DNA from: Saturnia japonica
Lineage: Eukaryota > Arthropoda > Insecta > Lepidoptera > Saturniidae
Length of the DNA: 64,000 bases
NCBI GenBank assembly: GCA_033032175.1
Contig: CM065325.1
Coordinates: forward strand, 10,444,930 to 10,508,929
Reading direction: 5' to 3'
The notes beneath the pieces were generated by a model. That model ran no database searches. It worked only from the letters and a program-made list of their open reading frames with translations, and was not told where the DNA came from. Shown in pieces: positions 50,677 through 60,411 of the stretch; the stretch's first letter is position 1; each line of letters begins with the position of its first letter. A program made the translations under genes and the position numbers.

Positions 50677-53600
50677 AAATTACGAGAATGATATGTATGC
50701 ATAGACATCCAGAGAAAGTTTGTGTAATTTGTGAATTTGCAACTTTATTTTTACCTAGTTTTTATGTGTAGTTAAAGCCATTTCATAAATGTTACATATT
50801 TTTCTTTCATAATAGTAGGTTGACACTTGAAAGTCGATCACTTGCTACGTATAATAAGCGTGCGAGTTGAAAGCAGAGCTGAGGAATTCGACAGTGTTGG
50901 ACCTAATTAGTATAATGACGATAAATTTCAACGTTGTTTTAAATTAAACATTTACTTTAATATAAGTTATACGTACATAGTTATATACTTTAATATAAGT
51001 CTTTGATATTAAGGTTTAACGAAAAAAATTTGTAAAATTAACCGGAAAATTGGAAAAAAAAATCTTTTGGGATTTTTATAAACTCAATAACATAACTCAC
51101 AATTAGAACGATGAATATGCGTAATTCCTATTTTGCTTTGATCGTTATGATCATAGATAACCTTTTAGAAAAAAAAAAAATTGGTATAGGTGGCGCTGTT
51201 GTCACTGATCCTTTTAACGACGGTTGGAAAGAGCAGAACAAAATCTGCGGGGGCAAGCTAATTCAAAATAAAAGTACTCTTTATTTAATGAAGACAATAA
51301 ATACTTTGTTCATCGTTACTGATTTCAAATCTTCATCGTTACTGCTCCGCTCCTTATGGGAGTAGCATGAAGTTATAAATATTCCTCAAAAATATAGTCT
51401 ATAAAATATAAACGTAATTGGTAGTCCCAGAGTAGCGTGTTCAAACAGACACTGTTGAGCTTTATAATTTTAATACATACATACACATAAATCATGCCTC
51501 TTTCCCAATGGGTTAAACAGAGACCACGTCCTTCCGCTTGCTACGATCCTGGGATATATCTTTCGCTTCTTCGACATTCATCACAATCTTTTCATACATG
51601 CTCATCGGTTTAAAGTACTCTTGACTTGACCTTTCTTCAGAACGGGGACGATTTTCCTCAATCCTCAATAAACTTCAATCGATATATTTTAACTTTTGAT
51701 TTTAACGTAACGCTATATTTTCGGTACATGTTTTGGCATAGCCTCAATGAACATTTACTATGCAGCCATTCAAACAATAGAGTTTCTTTGGGTTATGTAT
51801 GCAATTGTTACGAAACGTCTCGTTGACCGATTAGGCGAGAAAAAACCCCTCTTGTAAACGGCACCGTAGCATTGTTGTACGTGGGAATCTTGCTGAGTCG
51901 GTTAAGTTCCAGAGTTTGGCAACACCGCGCCGTTAGACCAGGTATGGATTAAGAATTATTTTTATACTGATAACATTTAGAACTCAGTAGTATTATATAT
52001 ACAATACAAAAATGAATACTGGATGATTTTAATTACTAACGATTACCTATGATTTCGTTCGCATTACAGACAATATAAAAAATCTCAACTTTTTTATAGG
52101 TGATTAATTGGTTCAGTATACCTAAAATTACTATCAAGTTCTAAGTTCTCTACCTGCCAATAAAAATGTCCCATTAAAATCTGTTCAACCGCTTTGGAGA
52201 TTAAAACCGGATAGAGATATAGATAGATAGACAACAATATTAAATAAAACGCGTGTTTGGGTATTGTTAACGTGGAAACTGACTATATGGAGCTTAAGAA
52301 ACATTATTTATTTTGAAATCGATGACAAACACTTCAAATTTATTTATTTATATAGATATATATTTGCATGGTCACGTTGAAGGTCAATTGCTTCTCAGTG
52401 ATCACGTGACCTCAGTTTGAAATCATATATATATATGTAGAGGTACATAGAAGATTGTTTTATACGATTTGTTTTTAAATATGGTTTATATAAATATGTT
52501 TTGTAGTTGATCTTTTCACGAATTCAGTTTATTACAAAAAAGTAGGTAGGTAAGATTCTATTCGGAAAAACAAATTTATAAAAATTTACTTTTATAATTT
52601 AAATAATAATAGTATTATAATAGTAATGATTTAAAAATTATATATTGTATTTAAAAAACAAATATATTTAAATATTCCTCACTATAGAAAAAGCATAGAC
52701 GTATCTTCATACATTTCAGATAATACAAGATTTGTTCGTTATTTAAGATACCTTATTTAAGTAATACATTATGTATATATATAATATTCTAACAGGTAGG
52801 GATAAACCTACGCTTTTTTTATCGTGAGGGCTATTTAAAAATATTTGTTTTTAAATATAAGTATATATAATACTGAAATCATTATTATTATTATATTATT
52901 ACTTGCTTTTACGAAATACGTAACTAGGGAACTGGTATCCTAAGACTGTCGGAATAATATTTAAAAAACGAGCTACATTCATGATCTCATCTGAGCGACA
53001 TAAGCAGGTTCGAACTCATATATGGTAATTTGTTAGTTATCGCAGACACCCACATGTTTAATAAATTATTTCGCACGAAGTCCGGATAAGAAGGTCGTCA
53101 TATCAAATACAGGTCAAAATATTGTTTTCAAACTGTTTATGTTATGACATCATTATATTATTAAATAAACATGCATGTTGCTAATGTAATCGTGCATGCG
53201 AATTGATGTTTGAACTATTCCGAATGAATATCTCAAAATTCTTGTATAACAAATAAATAATTTGACATCGGATTTTACTATTATAGGAATACTTATATGT
53301 ATTATGTGAAGCATATAATATTTTAAAAAATCATGTATTTGTATTTCATAGCAATTTTTTTACAAGAAGCGCTCGCATATTCTTCAAACAGATGCATAAC
53401 AATTCGCTCATATGAAATCAAGCTTCAAAGTTCCTTGTTCTTGTAAGTTATACTTAAATGTATTTTTTAAAATGAGGATTGTTAATTCATTGTATGTAAA
53501 ACTGTACTTATCCATAATATATGTAACTATGTCCTACATACAACACACCAACTTATACCATTTTGCCTTCAAGAAAAGAAGGTTGAATTTGCAGGATTTT

Positions 53601-53994
53601 GCTAATTGAGTTTTTTTTTATATACTTGGAATTAGGAAAAAAGGGCCATTTGGTAGTTTTTTTTTTGTTACTTTATGACGACCTTCTTCTTTAATCACAC
53701 TTCGTCTAAAACTGAAATAGATGTATCTCCCTAAATCCACATACTTTTCGAGTTTTCTCCGGTTTGTGTTTTAGCTTTTGTAAATACACGTCTTTACCTT
53801 ACGGCTACAGTATTGCATGAGAGAGGAATACATTTTATTTGTATAAATAAATTGTTTTCAGTGGCATCTTAAGAGTGATCGCTTTTCTTCATATTTTTCA
53901 CTGAAGTTATTCTTTTTAATTATTTTATATAGCGGTATAACAAAAAAATCAATTTTTAGAATGTTTGTATGTAATTAATTGTTAATTGTAGAAT

Positions 53995-54280
53995 GAATTT
54001 TAATGGAACTTTCACTGGCAGATAGCTAGTGCCATAAGGAGTAACTTAGGCACTAAAATAAGAAAAATAATTATAGTTAATTAGATAGAGATAATTAGAT
54101 CATAAAAAGACCTAAAAAAAAGTCAGCAAGAGTATACACGTCTATCTTCCAAGGATCACCCGCAATAAGCATTTTTGTCTTTAAAATAACCGGGAGCGGA
54201 GGTAGCACGATTCGCGCGTGTGTCTGATCGACGTTATTCAACAGTCCACGCGAGCGGAGCCGCGGACACAGCAAGGGTTA
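53995..54280 (+). repeat. Dispersed repeat E, copy 2
   Basis: 'ctttcactggcagatagcta', 'ccataaggagtaacttaggc', 'ggatcacccgcaataagcat', 'acgattcgcgcgtgtgtctg' and 'gccgcggacacagcaagg'. Confidence 0.7.
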
Positions 54281-55472
54281 ATATAAAGTCACTGATTCGG
54301 CTGTTCTTGTTGCAATCAAAAGAGTGTAGCCGGGAGCTTATCTAGTTTGAATACAATGCACGTTGAACAATGATATATTTAAAATATTTATGATTGTTAT
54401 GAGCCGTACATACTAACGAAAGTGGGTATGACTCATGTTGTTACCTAATATTTAGATAATAATAGCATTTGTTGGACTTATTATAATCTACTTCATGTGT
54501 GAATAAAACATAAATGCATAAATAAATAGAAATTTCGAAGTTTCCTTTCCATTTATAATATCATTCTAAAAGTAGAATTGGGTAACATCGTTCAAAATTA
54601 CGAATGATATGAATATACAAATATTATAAAGGATATAATTAGATGAAATATGGTTTATACAATCGAATATATAATTTTTTTAATAGTACAATATCATAAA
54701 AATTCACAATCAAAAAAATAAGTAAACTAATAACTTTAAAATATAATAAACATAACCCTTTTTTATTATTAATCTTGCATCAAAAATAGTTTAATTAAAG
54801 TTTATTACATGACTTCGCTTTTACGAAATATCCTAAATCTCTGCTTTTAGATTGCAAAAAATCCGCATGTTTAGTGGCTGTTTCATAATGCATTAATTAA
54901 TTTACACCGTTTTCATATTTTTACATATATTTTTTTACCCAAGCCCATGTCTGTATGAAAGAGTATCCGTCTCCTTTTTGTTTCATAGTTAACTCTAGTT
55001 AAAAGGGAACGAATAGTTTTCATATTAAACAAATATTTTAAATTTGTTGGTACATATAACGAAAGAAACTAGTTTGTATTCATGACATTTTTAACCTTTT
55101 TTTCTGACTGACTATATATACTGTTAGCCTTAGGGGCTCTGAAGCCTCTGACGGCTTTTGCAGCTTCACCGGACTTGGAGGCGAGCGCTTAAGGCACTCA
55201 GCCGCGAATATTTTTTAACCTACCTTTACTATGATATAAATATTAAAAATAAAATCTGTCATTCTTGTTCAGAGCTATATTCTATTTTAGCATTTACACA
55301 TTTTACACAATATTTATAAAATATAAAATTACATTTTTTTAAATAGAGTTGTATTGCGTATTTTTCTTTCATATATATGGAAGAGCCTTCCAAACCAGGG
55401 CCGCAACAAGAATTAGCTTTGAATGATTTAGTTTTTTAAGTTCCTGATCGGAATAAATAACAGCAAATATTA

Positions 55473-56768
55473 GGTCCTTACATATGAAATTGGCGTTTTG
55501 TACGGGAGGAATATAAAGTCAATTTTTTTTGTTGTAAAATACATATATTTAATTAATCAAAGTATGCACCATTGTTATCTATGCACTTTTGCCATCTCAT
55601 AGGTAGTTTATTGATCTCTTTACCAAAAAAAACCATGGGGGCGAGAATCAATAAACTCTTTGAAGGCGGTCTGGACTGCCGCATCAGAGTTGAATTTTTT
55701 TCCTTGTAAGAAGTGGTCCAAATTCCGGAAAAAGTGGTAATCTGTTGGAGCAAGGTCCGGGGAGTACGGTGGATGTTGCAGACATTCCAATTGTAGCTCA
55801 TCTAACTTAGTGGTTGTTTGTTGTGAGTTTGTGTGGAAGCAGCAGTGGCCTAGAGTGATTGACCAATCTCGGTTGTTTAGCAGCTAGTTCTTCCTTCATG
55901 GTTTGCAGTTCCTGACAATAGATATCTGCCGTAATCGTTTGGCCAGATTTTAAAAAGTTGTAGTGAACGACACCGGCGCTAGTCTACCAAACACTCACAA
56001 GTAACTTTTTCTGAGTTAATTTTCGTTTAGGGCAGGATTTTGCTGGGTCTCCAGGGTTCAACCATTGCGAGGAGCGATTCCGATTATCGTACAGTATCCA
56101 CTTTTCCTCACAAGTAATGATTCGATTTAAAGTCCCTTCATTATTGTGTCGGTTGAGCAAAGTAACACAGCAGTCGACGCGTATTTGCAAGTTCGATTCA
56201 CTCAATTCATGAGGTACCCATAGTTCAAGTTTTTTTACTTTCCCGATTTGCTTCAAGTGGATTAATAGTGTTTTATCACTTACCCCGAAGCCTGCAGCTA
56301 TCTCTGAGGTGCTTTGTGATGGATCCGCTTAGCCTTAATAGCAATTGTCTTTAATTATATAGCCTTTAATTCTTCATTTTCCACTTTGGTCTCCGGCCGC
56401 CCACGGGGTTGGTTCTGAAGGTCGAAATTTCGAGAACGAAAACGTTGAAACCAAAAACGTGCCGTGCTTTCTTCTGCGACACCAGCGCCGTACACATCAT
56501 TAATCCTTCGAGCTGTTTCTGCAGCACTGGTGCCACGGTAGAACTCGTACTCGTAAATATACCGCTTTTTGAATGTTTTCCATTGTGCGGTAATAAGCGA
56601 CGCCAAAGAAAAAAATTATGAGGAAAAAACAAATGAATGACTGTTTTTAAAACTCAAACGTACCAGCTAAATGAATTTATAAATTTGAATTTGGAATTCT
56701 TAACCAAAGAATCAGATTCAGATCAAAGTGGTCAGTACGACAAAACGCTAATTTCATATGTAAGGACC
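55473..56768 (-). mobile_element. Mariner element 2, complete with inverted repeats
   Basis: Ends 'ggtccttacatatgaaattg' (left) and the complement of 'tttcatatgtaaggacc' (right), TA on both sides (55471-55472, 56769-56770). Length is 1,296 bp. The terminal repeats are close to those of mariner 1 (ggtctttacctatgaaattg), so the two belong to related subfamilies. Confidence 0.92.
55553..56606 (-). pseudogene. Mariner transposase, frameshifted and catalytically altered
   Basis: Pieces in order on the - strand: YRGTSAAETARRINDVYG and FRSRNFDLQNQPRGRPE (HTH and linker), KVKKLELWVPHEL, then TCEEKWILYDN, and at the end KEINKLPMRWQKCID. The first catalytic Asp (TCDEKW) is Glu here (GAT to GAG). TGG to TAG makes a stop in VWWTSAG near 55983, and indels break the frame near 56260-56350 and 55800. 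HPPYSPDLAPTD can be read in a shifted frame. The copy is clearly dead and older than mariner 1. Confidence 0.9.
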
Positions 56769-56789
56769 TAAGGAGTTTTTGGCGGGATC

Positions 56790-57110
56790 TTGAAGTGACA
56801 TGTTGTGGTTGTTATTTTTAATTCATTTATTTAGATTTTTGACCCTATATTATGTAATATTTGTGGCGTTTTGCGTGATATAGTTTGGTTTTTGTGCATA
56901 AGTGAAGTGGATTATAAAAAGCATTCATTCCGAGATCACACAAAAATTCCCTAGAAAGTTCTAACAAGGGAGCCACCATCTTGTTAGGATACTGAATCGT
57001 CATAACACTTGACAATATAATTCACTCGATAATGGCAGTAATGGTCTTCATTAAAGAGGACCGGTTGCCAAGTTAGGAAGAAGAAGAAGAAGAAGTAAGA
57101 ACCTAATATA
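56790..57110 (-). repeat. Repeat J, copy 4
   Basis: In reverse it has the 'cttcttcttcttcttcctaa' head, 'cttggcaaccggtcctcttt', 'ggtggctcccttgtt' and 'tattacataatatagggtca'. It begins about 20 bp after the mariner 2 end. Confidence 0.7.
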
Positions 57111-57509
57111 TTTAATGATAAATATAATGCAGTATAAAAATGTGCTTGGTTAGGTACCTTATAGCACGAAAATCGCACGGATCTTAGTAATAACAGTAAG
57201 TTGAAAAAATGGTCTTACGCTAAGCCTAGAAAATTATTTAATATCACACTGATAAGAAGTTCTACGACGATATTCAGTTTGAGTTAGCCTTCTAACAATA
57301 AATATCCATGGTAAGTTTGTATCACAATTACTTCAAACTTATGCCTCACCGTAGGATCATCCAATCGACATGACATCTAAGCGTGTTTTCATTGAGCCGT
57401 ATCAACTTCAACTGACGGACACTTTGCGGGGTTTGAGTCACAAAAGCTCTCCTTCTCTATCTGCGGCCCTGATTGAGCATCGTATCTAGATCGTACCGTA
57501 TTTTTATTA

Positions 57510-57740
57510 ACCGACTTAAAAAAAGACGGGGGTTACTCAATTGAAATGTATTTTTTATGGATGTTCCGCCATAACTTCTTTGTTTATGAACCGATTTGGA
57601 TGATTCTTTTTTTGTTGGATAGGTCCTATTTTAATTTCATTGGCTTTGGACTTTCAACTTCGAAGATACAACAGGGGATCATTCAAAATCACTGAAGTTG
57701 GTATTCTTTTTTGTTAAAAATTGTCTTGTTAGGTGTCTGA
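57510..57740 (+). repeat. Dispersed repeat G, copy 4
   Basis: 'aaccgacttaaaaaaagacg', 'tggatgttccgccataactt', 'gaaccgatttggatgattct', 'tttcaacttcgaagatacaa' and 'gaagttggtattcttttttg'. Confidence 0.72.
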
Positions 57741-58370
57741 AACTCAACTAACTCGTCAAAGGTAACGGCACTACCGTGATGAATAAGGTCAATAAGCATT
57801 ATTACAAATATGTGGATATATTATTAAATATTTTTTATTTGGTTTAAAACTGACAGAATGATACTGTACAATAATTTGATAGGATTCCCTCTTTTAAATA
57901 AAAGGGAAATGCGAGTTATTATCTATTGTTTAGGAGTAAAAATATAAGTCTTAATGACTCGTCTTCTTCTTTCTTCGTATATATGTTTGTATGTGTAAGG
58001 TTTTCATGACGTCACGACACAGCAGAGTTGAAACGATCGCCCAAACCGCTGCCTGTGAATATGATTATATCTACCCTCATATATCATTACACACTGTGCT
58101 CATTCATAGGTGCATACCACAAAGGTTCTGTTAGGGACCTTATATCGATGTTTGCATGTTTGTTTCCTATGGGCTCCAAAACAGCTGGAGCGTTTTTGAT
58201 GAAATTTGCAGATAATCTTCATATAAGATCAGTGGGTGATCCTGTAAAGTTTGGTAGCGATCGGATCAATATTTCCTATACACTCGAAAACGGCACAGCA
58301 ACGGGTGACCGGGTTTGTTAGATATAAATGATTAACAAGGTTTTAATGTTAGCCGTTTTAATGATTTTAG
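57741..58370. other. Non-coding stretch before the putative signal-peptide exon
   Basis: AT-rich. A 97-codon open frame (58028-58321) has no recognisable domain and looks like old repeat sequence. An acceptor-like 'taatgattttag' ends at 58370. Confidence 0.35.
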
Positions 58371-58384
58371 ATGGCGAACCGGTG

Positions 58385-58505
58385 ATGGGGTGGGGTGGCC
58401 GCGCTGTGGTGCTGTGGTGCGCCGTGGTCGTATTAGCAGGAGATAGCGCACGAGCCTATACCGTCGACTGCAACCACGAGTATGCCGATTGTGACACAGA
58501 ACTTA
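58385..58505 (+). CDS. Putative first coding exon of a secreted protein (signal peptide)
   Basis: From the ATG at 58385 the frame reads MGWGGRAVVLWCAVVVLAGD, then SARA and YTVDCNHEYADCDTEL. This is a good signal peptide: short basic n-region, hydrophobic core, small residues at a likely cleavage site after ARA, then two cysteines. A strong donor (gtgagt) follows at 58506, phase 1. An acceptor-like site at 58370 fits a 5' untranslated exon further upstream. The piece is GC-rich against AT-rich flanks, which supports selection. I do not recognise the family; later exons would be beyond the window or in repeat-rich DNA to the right. Confidence 0.5.
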
Positions 58506-58557
58506 GTGAGTACATGATATCACTCTACATGTTATAGTTTATTTTATATCCACTATC

Positions 58558-59232
58558 TCACCTGACCTTAACTAACGATATGGTCAAACATGGTAACACG
58601 CCAAACTTAGGTATAGAAACTGGCCCTCAAGTACAGCTGCCGGAGCACAATTTAAGGTAATTGGCGACGGATTTTTAACCCCTTACGTAAATTGCGAGGT
58701 GTTAAGTTTAACGCCTGTATCTGTGTATCCGTGTATTTATGTATCTGTGTGTCTGTCTGTGACATCGTAGCTCCCAAACGCCAGAATCGATTTTGTTCTA
58801 GTTTTATTTGTTAAAACGTGAATTGATCAAGAGTGTTGTTAGCAATGATTCAAGAAATACTGTTCAGCCGTTTGAAGATTATCAGCTCTTCTCTAATTGA
58901 TTAATGGATGTGACCATCCTCCACTGATCTGATCGAGTCGAAATTTAGTATTCTGTTACTTCAATTAATCTGCAGGATACATAAATCCTCACCAACTTAC
59001 AGAAGATATATCGTGTTTGGGCTCATTGGAATGGTCTTAATGAATAGGTTACTTGTGTCGGGGGTTTCTTAGATTTTGAATGTATTAACTTAGGATAGTA
59101 GATAGCCAGGCGGGCATTAGAAAATCGCTTCCGCTGTGCTCTGGTTCCATCACAATGTTTGTCAGGGGTATTGTAGGATTCCAACATATGTTGATCTAAG
59201 CGGTGGCTGAACGCTACCACTGAGCTCTTATT
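58558..59232 (-). repeat. SINE family B copy (-) split by about 400 bp
   Basis: The - strand head ('gagctcagtggtagcgttca', 'gcccgcctggctatcta') is at 59232-59090. The tail ('ccgtcgccaattacctt', 'ctccggcagctgtacttgag', 'taagtttggcgtgttaccat') is at 58690-58558. The sequence between (about 58690-59090) is unrelated and holds 'tgtatctgtgtatccgtgta' repeats, so it is probably an insertion. Confidence 0.6.
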
Positions 59233-59389
59233 ACTTCATAACACTTCATTTTGTCAATATAAAAGCTTAAGATCAAATTAATTATATAACTAAGTTCGAA
59301 GCAACAGCAGTTAGCAACAGTTTTACGGTAACCTCAATCTCGGCACGAACCAACAGGTTCTCAACGTCATATTTATGCAGTAGCGTGAA

Positions 59390-59480
59390 ACTGTTGAACT
59401 GCCTCTCGGCCAGTGTGTTCCCTCCTACTTACGACATCGGCTCCTTCAAGCGTAACGTGAAGCGATATTCTTGTAGGCTG
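59390..59480 (+). pseudogene. LINE reverse transcriptase C-terminus relic
   Basis: The frame reads LNCLSASVFPPTYDIGSFKR, then NVKRYSCR and a stop. This is the C-terminal signature of Jockey/R1-type LINE proteins (WN-LP---FPPTYD-G-FK--V). The rest of that protein is not to the left. Confidence 0.6.
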
Positions 59481-59591
59481 GGATGACAATGACGACCGCC
59501 GAAGGATTCTGATTACTGAGTGGTCGGTGCTTGTACTGTGCTTACCGTCATGGACCGAACCATCACTATTGTCGTGCTACTTATTAATAAC

Positions 59592-59712
59592 TTTTTAACT
59601 TTTTTGGAACAGCATGGGTTCATGAAACGATTATCAACAGTATCCAATCTATCAGTATTTTCAGATTACATAGCTACAGCACATTCACACTCTCAAAGAG
59701 ATATAGAAATAT
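59592..59712 (+). pseudogene. LINE reverse transcriptase fragment (QHGF...STVSNL)
   Basis: The frame includes FLEQHGFMKRLSTVSNLSVF and SDYIATAHSHSQRDIE. It matches the conserved RT block QHGFR-GRST-TNL-EF--Y seen in Jockey/I/R1 elements. It is a short, decayed piece, 110 bp after the C-terminal relic, so the order is scrambled or two insertions are involved. Confidence 0.6.
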
Positions 59713-60378
59713 ATCATATATATATATTTTTTATATTTTTTTAGTATATTATTTTATGTATTATGTCTTTAGATATTTAACCGCTACATAGCAAGCAGAA
59801 TGTAATAATAATTGCTTCGTAACTGGCACCACTTGATTGCTAAACATTACAAATGTGTATATTATGTTAAATGTGCTGTGAAGTGATATATACTACAGTA
59901 TGTACCAAATAAATAAATATATTAGACGGAATGACGATCTGTGAAAGCCAACCGTAAGGAAGCGTTCATAGATGCGGAAAACAAGAAATTTTGAACACAG
60001 TTTATTTTCAACGGCGGAATTTAAAGAAACGATGATAATAATGTTATTTCTGCTCATTTATACTGCATAATTTAAAAAAATGTTCATTATAATCGGTAAA
60101 AATCAATTTTAGAACAATATTTAATTATGCCCACGTGTTATCTCACGCGAGTCACGTACCAATAACTTTGTATCGCGCCTGGAAAATACAGTTTTAGCTT
60201 ATAAATCACCATCTGAGAGAACATTACACTAAAAATTATCAAATTAAAAAAAATCTATAGTTTCTTTACTATAAGCTAAATAAATAATTACAAACCAAAA
60301 TATGTTAGTAACAGTAGTTTTAAAAACCATGAATGATTCCTCTAAAAACTCGCATAAAAGGCTTTGTTCTGAGTCCTG
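59713..60378. other. Non-coding AT-rich stretch
   Basis: (TA)-rich, with LINE-tail-like 'accaaataaataaatat' near 59906. No gene or further element recognised. Confidence 0.4.
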
Positions 60379-60411
60379 ACTGACTCATACATCATCATCA
60401 TCATCATCATT

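Larger units (their letters stand above)
38488..55472. other. 17-kb intergenic or long-intron region with repeats, no gene established
   Basis: Contains SINE B (38716-38822, 39981-40265), SINE A (40572-40770, 47755-48006), repeat C (38925-39190, 43670-43900), repeat J (42560-42840), a foldback (44313-44594), a palindromic element (41301-41410), repeat D (48670-48775) and repeat E (53995-54280). Two weak open frames are listed separately. The stretch 51000-53990 is very AT-rich and I see nothing in it. Confidence 0.5.

Noticed and set aside
56409..56621. Open frames on the + strand of mariner 2
   Set aside because: They are shadows of the transposase frame on the other strand.
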